Part shown: positions 15,036 through 20,849 of the stretch, piece by piece | Layout: every line of letters begins with the position of its first letter | How positions within the stretch are numbered: the stretch's first letter is position 1 | The notes under the pieces: model-generated | Told to the model about the DNA's origin: nothing | Seen by the model: the letters and a program-made list of their open reading frames with translations, nothing else | Database searches by the model: none | Assembly: GCA_023230665.1 (NCBI GenBank) | Contig: JALNWY010000028.1 | Location: 1 to 23,376, forward strand | From: Deltaproteobacteria bacterium | GTDB taxonomy: Bacteria > Desulfobacterota > Desulfomonilia > UBA1062 | Reading direction: 5' to 3' | DNA: 23,376 nucleotides | Position numbers and translations under genes: made by a program

Positions 15036-15736
15036 GTTTGTAGAATCCTTTCTTTGTCCTGGTGGGTGTTGATCTCCAGAAATTCGCCCGAAGCGAAGAT
15101 CACCTTGATAGGTATGCCGTTTTCCATTGCCCTGAGCTGTTCGAGCGACTCCGCGAGCTCCAGGGGCGTGGGATCGAGCAAGGTAAAGCGCTGAAGCGTT
15201 TCCCTGCTGAATCCATATATGCCGATATGCTTCCAGGGCTTGAAACCGGCCCCTGATCTCTCATAGGGTATGGGCGCCCGGGAGAAATAGAGGGCATAGC
15301 CCTTCAGGTCGCAGACGACCTTGACGCAGTTGGGATCGCGGTACTCGCCGGGTTGGGCCCTCGCGGCCACCGTCACCATGGGGAAGCCCTGCCTGAGCTC
15401 CCGGGAAACCTCTGAGAGCGCGATTGTATCGAGCACTACTTGATCTCCCTGCACATTGATCACGGCATCTGCGCCCAGGCCCTTTACGGCCTGGGCCACC
15501 CTGTCGGTGCCGGACCTGCACTCGGGACTCGTCATGACAACTGGAGCGGCAAAGGACCGCGCCTCCTCGAAGATGCGCTCATCGTCGGTGGCGACGAGCA
15601 CCTCATCGATATCCGGGCACGCGTTCACCTGCTCGAATATCCGCCGGATCATGGTCTTGCCCTTGATATCGGTCAGGGGCTTACCCGGAAAACGGGACGA
15701 CTCATACCGGGCCGGGATAACGGCGAGAACCCTCAT
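15020..15736 (-). CDS. kdsB: 3-deoxy-manno-octulosonate cytidylyltransferase
   Basis: KdsB makes CMP-Kdo, the donor used by WaaA encoded just downstream. I use the ATG at 15736 (238 residues), which begins MRVLAVIPARYESSRFPGKPL, the standard N-terminus. Upstream in-frame ATGs would add sequence lying inside the macro-domain gene. SGTDRV at 75-80 and the metal-binding region INVQGDQ at 93-99 are present; the usual QGDEP or QGDQP is QGDQV here, a small departure. The start lies one base after the macro gene's stop (TGAGATG), so translation is probably coupled, and the gene's end overlaps waaA. Confidence 0.93.
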   Translation of the reverse strand: MRVLAVIPARYESSRFPGKPLTDIKGKTMIRRIFEQVNACPDIDEVLVATDDERIFEEARSFAAPVVMTSPECRSGTDRVAQAVKGLGADAVINVQGDQVVLDTIALSEVSRELRQGFPMVTVAARAQPGEYRDPNCVKVVCDLKGYALYFSRAPIPYERSGAGFKPWKHIGIYGFSRETLQRFTLLDPTPLELAESLEQLRAMENGIPIKVIFASGEFLEINTHQDKERILQTWDSF

Positions 15737-15737
15737 C

Positions 15738-16286
15738 TCAAGCCAGCTCTCCATCGCGTTCAAGTGTTTCCAGGACCTCCACATGGGCCTCGTATGACTT
15801 CCGGTCATAGAGCACCATGCGGACGAGCTCAATGCCCGTATCTCCCAAGAGGTAGTCCTTGAGTGCCAGAATGGCCGTCCGGGCCGCCTCGCGAACAGGG
15901 TAGCCGAATATGCCGGTGCTCAGGGCGGGAAAGGCGATCGACTTCACGCCATACTCGTCGGCCACCTTGAGCGAGTTGAGGTAGCACGACCGCAGGAGCT
16001 TCGGGTCGTCTAAGGACCCGCTGTATACCGGACCCACGGTATGGATGACATACCGGTTCGGAAGACCATGGCCCCCGGTGATCTTCGCCTCGCCCGTCCT
16101 GCACCCGCCGAGCTTGGAGCACTCCTCCCACAGGCCTTCTCCGGCAGCCCGGTGAATGGCGCCCGCAACACCGCCTCCCGGCGCAAGCCTGCTGTTGGCG
16201 GCATTGACCACGGCATCGGTGTCCTGTGCCGTAATATCTCCCACTGCGAACTGCAGACGGGTTTTTTTTATCCGTAGCTCTTTCAC
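15738..16286 (-). CDS. Macro-domain protein, probable ADP-ribosyl or O-acetyl-ADP-ribose hydrolase
   Basis: This 182-residue single-domain protein belongs to the MacroD/YmdB-type macro family, which binds ADP-ribose and removes it from proteins or cleaves O-acetyl-ADP-ribose. GDIT at 16-19, then DAVVNAANSRLAPGGGVAGAIHRAAG (about 24-49, quoted in pieces: VVNAANS, GGGVAGAIHRAAG), and FPALSTGIFGYP carry the ligand-binding loops. Translation begins at GTG with GAGGAG nine bases upstream. It is the first gene of the unit with kdsB and waaA, one base from kdsB. No ADP-ribosyltransferase is nearby, so its target is unknown. Confidence 0.9.
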   Translation of the reverse strand: MKELRIKKTRLQFAVGDITAQDTDAVVNAANSRLAPGGGVAGAIHRAAGEGLWEECSKLGGCRTGEAKITGGHGLPNRYVIHTVGPVYSGSLDDPKLLRSCYLNSLKVADEYGVKSIAFPALSTGIFGYPVREAARTAILALKDYLLGDTGIELVRMVLYDRKSYEAHVEVLETLERDGELA

Positions 16287-16510
16287 TTATGCCGTCTCCT
16301 CATCCAAAGGCGTCCGCAAACAGACTCGCGGCCCGCCCACCGACCCGTTTCTTCTTATTATACCGGAAACCTCATGATTTCAAGCCTTCAGTCCCGATCC
16401 CTTGGCCTTGCCCCCAGGTCCAGAAAAGAGCGCCGCCACTGCTTGACACAGATCACGGAAAGATCATATCCAGACCTTTAGAACAATCCAAGAGAGAAAG
16501 GGAGTGGATC

Positions 16511-16864
16511 ATGGACATGAACGCTCTGATCGACAGGATCAAGCAGCGAGATGACTATCACGGGGTGGGGATGATCCTGTGCCACAATGGCGTGGTGAGG
16601 GGGACATCCAGAGACGGGGCCCCGGTGAGCGCAGTCGATGTGGCCGCGGACCGCGAGACCATCCAGAGGATCGTTGACGAACAGAAGAAGCGCCCGGGCA
16701 TCATCGACATCCTTGTGGAGGTGAACGAGGGCAGACTCAAGGTCGGCGATGATCTTCTGACCATCGTGGTTGCGGGCGACATCCGCGAGCACGTGATCCC
16801 GGTGCTCGCGGACACCCTCAACAGCATCAAGGCCCAAGGAACGCGCAAGCAGGAACATTCCTGA
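16511..16864 (+). CDS. MoaE-like protein (molybdopterin synthase large-subunit fold)
   Basis: The ATG at 16511, after AGGGAG, gives 117 residues. An open frame extends further upstream to 16289 but is proline/arginine-rich and not protein-like. The HNGVVRGTSRDG, IVDEQKKRPGI and GRLKVGDD segments follow the MoaE pattern. MoaE joins MoaD in converting precursor Z to molybdopterin. Key MoaE positions differ: the usual HR after the GD strand is IR (GDIREH), and the C-terminal PIWKKE-like active-site stretch is replaced by QGTRKQE. It may be a specialised or non-catalytic homologue. No other molybdenum gene is in view. Confidence 0.7.
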   Translation: MDMNALIDRIKQRDDYHGVGMILCHNGVVRGTSRDGAPVSAVDVAADRETIQRIVDEQKKRPGIIDILVEVNEGRLKVGDDLLTIVVAGDIREHVIPVLADTLNSIKAQGTRKQEHS

Positions 16865-16937
16865 AGCATTCTTCCATGCCAGCCTCGTGCCGATATTGTG
16901 TCCGGACGGGCCCGTCAATCTTGCCGGTCCCATAATC

Positions 16938-17007
16938 AACGCCCGTGCTCGGGCGTTCCAGCCCTGAAGCCAACCAAGGGGAGTGGAAAAAAGAAAAGGG
17001 AACGCCC
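16938..17007. other. Two mutually exclusive hairpins after the MoaE-like gene
   Basis: AACGCCCG (16938-16945) pairs with CGGGCGTT (16950-16957), 8 bp with a TGCT loop. Part of the same right arm, GGGCGTTCC (16951-16959), also pairs perfectly with GGAACGCCC (16999-17007). Only one can form at a time. No T-run follows on either strand. The 199-base gap at 16865-17063 holds nothing else I can name. Confidence 0.4.
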
Positions 17008-17063
17008 AGGCCGCAAACCCCAAGGTCCACGGCCCTGCCCCGGCCAAGGTTGCCGGCATCCGG

Positions 17064-17261
17064 CTACATTCTTTTCTGGGCTTTGGCCTTGAGCTTTCTC
17101 AGCTCGACAATGAGATTGTCCTTATCATACTTGCGGATGAGATCGACCATTGCCTCTTCGAAAAAATCGTTGAGATTGCGGTCCAGAAGAACGGACAGTG
17201 CCCTGAACTCATTGAGGATCGGCTCACTCACCCGGGTATTGAACGCAACCTTTCTTGCCAT
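17064..17261 (-). CDS. Ribbon-helix-helix-like small DNA-binding protein
   Basis: This 65-residue basic protein has a start (MARKVAFNTRVSE) that forms the beta-strand of ribbon-helix-helix proteins, followed by two helices (about 13-27 and 30-44) and a Lys-rich tail. Such proteins bind DNA as dimers and often repress their own promoter, commonly as antitoxins. No toxin-like gene adjoins it on either side. There is no Shine-Dalgarno sequence before the ATG, and a promoter-like TTGACA/TAGATA pair would place transcription start right at the start codon, so the mRNA may be leaderless. Its upstream DNA is AT-rich, unlike its neighbours. Confidence 0.65.
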   Translation of the reverse strand: MARKVAFNTRVSEPILNEFRALSVLLDRNLNDFFEEAMVDLIRKYDKDNLIVELRKLKAKAQKRM

Positions 17262-17264
17262 GAG

Positions 17265-17298
17265 ATGATATCTATCATGCTTGCATATATTATGTCAA
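17265..17298 (-). promoter_or_regulatory. Promoter and palindrome overlapping the start of the RHH gene
   Basis: ATGATA (17265-17270) and TATCAT (17273-17278) form an inverted repeat with a two-base spacer, three bases before the ATG. A consensus -35 TTGACA (17293-17298, minus strand) lies 18 bases from TAGATA (17269-17274) inside the palindrome. A looser repeat, CAATA and TATTG, is at 17296-17315. Binding of the RHH protein here would block its own transcription; this is inference. Confidence 0.5.
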
Positions 17299-17424
17299 TA
17301 CAGCATTCAATATTGCGTTTATCATACATTGCTTGATTGCGGGCCATATTTCATGGAAAGAAAACATCCGGATTCATACCGAACCTAAAGGGGTTTCCAG
17401 CGCTTTTACCAGGGGACTATTTCA

Positions 17425-17454
17425 TTGATCTTGACTCACCTGAGCGGGTATGAT
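17425..17454 (+). promoter_or_regulatory. Candidate promoter of tRNA-Ala
   Basis: TTGATC (17425-17430) and TATGAT (17449-17454) are 18 bases apart, placing transcription start near 17461 and leaving a 12-base 5' leader before the tRNA. A second -35 choice, TTGACT at 17431, would give too short a spacer to TATGAT. Confidence 0.45.
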
Positions 17455-17472
17455 AGCTCATCAACGTTGCAT

Positions 17473-17548
17473 GGGGCCGTAGCTCAGTTGGGAGAGCGCA
17501 TGAATGGCATTCATGAGGTCGAGGGTTCGATTCCCTTCGGCTCCACCA
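17473..17548 (+). tRNA. tRNA-Ala (anticodon GGC)
   Basis: A 76-base cloverleaf. The acceptor arm GGGGCCG pairs with CGGCTCC (one G-T wobble). The D arm contains AGCTCAGTTGGGAGAGC. The anticodon stem CATGA/TCATG holds the loop ATGGCAT with anticodon GGC, and the T arm carries GGTTCGATTCC. Discriminator A and CCA are encoded at the 3' end. GGC reads GCC and GCU alanine codons. No integrated element or att-like repeat follows it in this window. Confidence 0.97.
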
Positions 17549-17576
17549 CTTATGTAACCATGCATGAGAAAGATGA

Positions 17577-17610
17577 TGCCCTCTTCGCGGGCGGGCACTT
17601 TTTTCTTTTC
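17577..17610 (+). terminator. Probable terminator of tRNA-Ala
   Basis: TGCCC (17577-17581) pairs with GGGCA (17593-17597) around a GC-rich loop, followed by CTTTTTTCTTTTC. The stem is short but the T-run is good and the position, 28 bases past CCA, is right. Confidence 0.6.
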
Positions 17611-17645
17611 CCCGGCCGCATGATGCGCCGGGCAAAACCCTGCCG

Positions 17646-18203
17646 CTATCTTTCCAGATGGACCGACACGGGCGACAACCGGGAGATGGTGTTGAAGACG
17701 GGCGAGTGCTGCTGAGCGAGCAGGACCAGCTCCTGCTTCTGCTCGTCCGATATGTCCGCATCTATCTTGAATCCTACTCGTATCCGCTGAAACCCGGCCC
17801 TTACCTCGTCAGATATCCCGAAAAACCCTCTGAGATCGATATCTCCCTCGTACCAGGACTGCACGCCCTTGAGATTCAGCCCTTTTGCGGATGCATAGGC
17901 CGCCAGGGTGGTGGTGAGACACCCGGAGAGGGCGACGAGAAGGAACTCGACCGGATGGGGCCCGTTGTTGTGTCCCATGAGCACCGGCGGCTCGTCCATG
18001 TCATAGGTCCGGGGGGAGCGCCCGGTGTCTTCTGTGAGCGCACCGTAGAAATGCTGGACAATGCCCTGGCAGTGCGTGCCCTCCACCCATGTGTTGGTGG
18101 CCCGGAAACTGAACTTGGCGATCTCGGGCCTTTCGCGGATCTGGTCCATGGTGCCGGTTAGCTGTGTCACGTTTATGCCGTTTATAAAAAGCTCATCAGT
18201 CAT
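17646..18203 (-). CDS. OsmC/Ohr-family protein
   Basis: An OsmC-fold protein, whose best-known members are thiol peroxidases for organic hydroperoxides. The start at 18203 (185 residues) follows the usual N-terminus of this subfamily, though its Shine-Dalgarno is poor; an ATG at 18239 with AGGGAGA eleven bases upstream is an alternative. The first redox cysteine is C95 in ALSGCLTTTLAAYA. The second, expected in the C-terminal CPV motif, is serine (S167 in QQHSPVF). Only one other cysteine exists (C45), so a classical two-cysteine peroxidase cycle is doubtful. It is divergent from the unnamed gene at 18426. Cytoplasmic, no signal peptide. Confidence 0.88.
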   Translation of the reverse strand: MTDELFINGINVTQLTGTMDQIRERPEIAKFSFRATNTWVEGTHCQGIVQHFYGALTEDTGRSPRTYDMDEPPVLMGHNNGPHPVEFLLVALSGCLTTTLAAYASAKGLNLKGVQSWYEGDIDLRGFFGISDEVRAGFQRIRVGFKIDADISDEQKQELVLLAQQHSPVFNTISRLSPVSVHLER

Positions 18204-18376
18204 TATAAAGGTTAAGAATACCTCGACCTTTGACTTCATCAAGGGGAAGTCTCCCTGAGAAAAAGGGGGCGATTCCGGCAATCCTCCAGCTCGTGCCCTC
18301 CCCCGGTCGAGAGCACGGCACCGCATGCAGGTTTCGACAGGGGAGGTTCAGGAGGCGCTCTCCCGGGAGAATTGCC

Positions 18377-18404
18377 TTGACAATCAGTGATTTATCCTTA
18401 CAAA
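18377..18404 (+). promoter_or_regulatory. Candidate promoter for the 124-aa protein gene
   Basis: A consensus TTGACA (18377-18382) lies 16 bases before TACAAA (18399-18404). Transcription would begin near 18411, right at the ribosome binding site, giving a very short leader of about 15 bases. Confidence 0.4.
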
Positions 18405-18425
18405 AAGGGGAAAAGGAGAGAGAAG

Positions 18426-18800
18426 ATGAACAACCCGGATCTTGCCAAGATAAGCGACCTCAAAGTGGATCAGAAGAACCTCTACCGCGAAGAGGTGTTC
18501 ACCGATATGAAATTCGCCACCATCCGCCAGCTCACGCCGGTGCTTCCCGACGGGCAGCGGGACGACAGGCGCAATATCCTTTACTTCGGCCACACGCAGA
18601 TAATGACCCCGGGAGGGGCGCTCCCCCTGCAGTTCGAGATCGACGCCAAATCTCTCAAGCAAGCCATGGACCTCTTCCCCAATGCGGTGAAAAAGGCGTT
18701 CGAAGAACTCGTTGAGGAAATGAAAGAGGCGCAGCGCCAGTCGGAGTCCCGCATCGTGGTTCCCGGCAACCCCCCGGGCAGCAAGATCATGATGCCATAG
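18426..18800 (+). CDS. Conserved protein of unknown function
   Basis: The ATG at 18426, with AAGGAGAG six bases upstream, gives 124 residues; an earlier in-frame ATG at 18387 lies between the promoter boxes and is rejected. The protein is soluble, without cysteine or a signal peptide. It has an N-terminal helix with NLYREEVFTD, a strand-rich middle ending in LPLQFEIDAKSL, and a long amphipathic C-terminal helix (about 77-108) followed by SRIVVPGNPPG. The pattern looks like an unnamed family I associate with deltaproteobacteria. No function can be assigned and it has no same-strand partner. Confidence 0.75.
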   Translation: MNNPDLAKISDLKVDQKNLYREEVFTDMKFATIRQLTPVLPDGQRDDRRNILYFGHTQIMTPGGALPLQFEIDAKSLKQAMDLFPNAVKKAFEELVEEMKEAQRQSESRIVVPGNPPGSKIMMP

Positions 18801-19111
18801 TTTTTCTTGAGTACCCGGCGATTCCCTGATCAAGTGATTTCCGGCGGCAGAGTCTTGCCGGCCGAAATAACGGTCTCGCAAAAGGGTGATTCCCCTTCCT
18901 GTATCAGGACATGGCATGTCATGCTCTGTAGTTATGTTGCATTGTTGCCCGCTACCTGGCATTTACATGGAGTGACCGCTCCTTCTTGACATGGTGCTCC
19001 TGGCCCGAGACGGGTTTGAAAAGGAAGACACGGGAATACTCCCTGGTGAAACCGCGCGTTGTACCGCAGGCCCGGATATGGGCCAGAGCGCCTCCCGAAC
19101 GAGCCGCCCCC
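18801..19111. other. 311-base gap without a convincing gene
   Basis: No open frame here has both a ribosome binding site and protein-like composition. It holds a short stem CGGCA/TGCCG (18845-18849 with 18856-18860) and the near-palindrome GACATG-G-CATGTC at 18908-18920. Neither has a T-run. It lies between two convergent genes, so terminators were expected but none is clear. Confidence 0.5.
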
Positions 19112-19675
19112 CTAATGGCCGGATTGAAGGGCTGCTATCTCGGTTGGTGTATGCCGTGCCTGCTCAAGCTCGATGGTGTCCGCAAGGATCACGGTTGCAG
19201 GCGGGTTGCCGAACGGCGTGGGCATGTTCCGGTAGGTGGCCTGACCGATCTGGACTTCCCGGCCAACGACCCGGAACACGGGATTATCCGGACCCGAGCA
19301 GAGGCCCTGCATCTTCTTGAGCACTCTCCTGCACGAACCATTGGTCATGATCAGCCGGATATCCATGGCGCCTTGGGAGATCTCACCCTTCTTGAGATTC
19401 TTGTCCTGTGTGAAATCACCGCGCTGCACCTGGGAGACATCGGTCCGATCGAACGGGATGCACGTGATCGCGGCGTCCGAGAAACCATCGCTTTCCGAAG
19501 CATCCCATGCCATCAGCAGGTACGACTGGTCAACCCCGGCCACGGCATGGGCTGTCAGCTCATAGCCGCCGCTGGTCATGGTGATGCGGTCCCCGTCTTC
19601 CGAGATATGTGCCGCCGGGGACATGCATGCCAGGTTGCATATCAATGCGAAAAACAGGTAAGAATAATTGTTCAT
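19112..19675 (-). CDS. Exported protein of unknown function
   Basis: This 187-residue protein starts at an ATG after GAGGGAAGCGGA. The N-terminus MNNYSYLFFALICNLAC then MSPAAH is a signal peptide, unusual in lacking a lysine or arginine. Cys17 might suggest a lipoprotein, but the residues before it (NLA) do not fit the lipobox well, so cleavage after PAA is more likely. The mature part has three cysteines, enough for one disulfide, and mixed strands including SGGYELTAHAVAGVDQSYLLMAWD. No family is recognised. It reads away from radC's end across a 192-base gap and is probably its own unit. Confidence 0.6.
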   Translation of the reverse strand: MNNYSYLFFALICNLACMSPAAHISEDGDRITMTSGGYELTAHAVAGVDQSYLLMAWDASESDGFSDAAITCIPFDRTDVSQVQRGDFTQDKNLKKGEISQGAMDIRLIMTNGSCRRVLKKMQGLCSGPDNPVFRVVGREVQIGQATYRNMPTPFGNPPATVILADTIELEQARHTPTEIAALQSGH

Positions 19676-19813
19676 TCCGCTTCCCTCACAACCAGAGGCT
19701 CCTTTCAGCCCGAAGAGGTGACTAAGGTTCTCTATCGATATTCCCGCAGGAAAAGTTTATGGATATTCGAAAGAAAATGCTGCAGTTCTTATCGGCACGC
19801 CCCTGCATGGAAG

Positions 19814-19839
19814 CATGGCCTGGAATTTTCATGGCCTGG
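19814..19839. repeat. Short direct repeat downstream of radC
   Basis: CATGGCCTGG occurs at 19814-19823 and again at 19830-19839, separated by AATTTT, with GCATGG also present just before (19805-19810). It looks like a local duplication in noncoding DNA. Confidence 0.5.
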
Positions 19840-19867
19840 CGGGTGCTGTGGATCGGGCAGGGTGATT

Positions 19868-20536
19868 TCAGAGTGATTCCATCTCGTCGTGCTCCATGAA
19901 GCTGTAGTATCCGCCCTTGTTGAATATGATATGGTCCAGCAGCCAGATACCCAGAGTTTTGCCCGCAGCCTTGATGGTCCTGGTGATTTCCCGGTCTTCG
20001 TCGCTGGGCTCGAGCGACCCGATGGGATGATTGTGCGCGATGATAACAGCCGATGCCCGGTCGATGATCGGGTCTGCGAACACCTCGCGCGGGTGGACCT
20101 GGGTCCTGTCCACCAGCCCGATAGTGACCACCCGGCAGGCCATGACCTCGCCTGCCCCGCTGAGCGAAACGCAGAGAAGGTGCTCCTGCTTCCGGTCCGC
20201 GAAGTGCTGGATGATGGGGAGCACGTGGGTGGGCACGACCACTTTCATACCCTCAGGCCTGATGCGCCGCCTGCCGAATTCGAGCGCAGCAGTGATGATG
20301 GCGGCCTTGGCCGGTCCGATTCCCTCCACGCCGAGCAGCTTGTCGAGCTCCAGCCTTCCCCTGCTCTCATCGATCATGCGAAGGACCTTCCCAGACAATT
20401 CCAGAACACCGTGCCTTGCCGAGCCGCTTCCCAGGAGAACCGCCATGAGCTCGGAGTCGGACAGGGTCCGAGGGCCGAACATCTGCAATTTCTCACGGGG
20501 GCGCTCGTGTTTGGGGATCTGGGATATTTTTTTCAC
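19868..20536 (-). CDS. radC: RadC family JAB/MPN-domain protein
   Basis: A 222-residue UPF0758 (RadC) protein. I choose the GTG at 20536, since GGAGGGA lies nine bases upstream and the family normally begins just before ERPREKL; an ATG at 20554 adds six residues, and an open frame to 20635 adds unrelated sequence. A helix-hairpin-helix motif, GVEGIGPAKA, is at 69-78. The MPN+ metal site is complete: E118, H168-N-H170, S178 and D181. Although named for DNA repair, the biochemical role is unsettled; a metalloprotease-like activity is predicted from the motif. It is divergent from the acyl-CoA synthetase gene. Confidence 0.92.
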   Translation of the reverse strand: MKKISQIPKHERPREKLQMFGPRTLSDSELMAVLLGSGSARHGVLELSGKVLRMIDESRGRLELDKLLGVEGIGPAKAAIITAALEFGRRRIRPEGMKVVVPTHVLPIIQHFADRKQEHLLCVSLSGAGEVMACRVVTIGLVDRTQVHPREVFADPIIDRASAVIIAHNHPIGSLEPSDEDREITRTIKAAGKTLGIWLLDHIIFNKGGYYSFMEHDEMESL

Positions 20537-20849
20537 ACCGGCATTTCCCTCCATACAGTCAACCAAAACAAGATACCATGGTATATCTGTAGCATACCTC
20601 TGAACATCTGCACAGACAAGTCTTTTCATTGCCAAGCCTGGCTGCAGAGCACCCTGCGGACACTTGAGAGATAACCTGTGTTATCATTTCTGTTTCCCAG
20701 CGCAGAAATTAGTGGTAATATTTGCTTTTCCTGATGTTTCCTCTTGTTTGATTGGTGACGGGATCTTGTGGATGGATGCAGCGACATGTACCCCTTGTGC
20801 ACAGATACGTGCCCTGCATCGTGATAATTCATGAACGAGGAGGCAGTCT
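20537..20849. other. 313-base divergent regulatory gap with two inverted repeats
   Basis: GATAAC (20670-20675) and GTTATC (20680-20685) form an inverted repeat around CTGT. It is followed at once by ATTTCTG (20686-20692) and CAGAAAT (20703-20709), a 7-bp stem with a ten-base loop. The cluster lies midway between radC and the acyl-CoA synthetase gene and could be an operator or attenuator. No firm promoter was found, though TAATAT at 20716 is a possible -10. No gene is seen in the gap. Confidence 0.5.

Noticed and set aside
16478..17059. Minus-strand open frame over the MoaE-like gene and the gap after it
   Set aside because: The plus-strand frame has family motifs and AGGGAG. The antisense has neither.
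17501..17513. TGAATGGCATTCA, resembling the FadR-type palindrome
   Set aside because: It is the anticodon arm of tRNA-Ala and its symmetry is explained by the stem.
19675..19675. Lipoprotein call for the exported protein at 19112-19675
   Set aside because: The residues before Cys17 do not match a lipobox; ordinary signal peptidase cleavage fits better.
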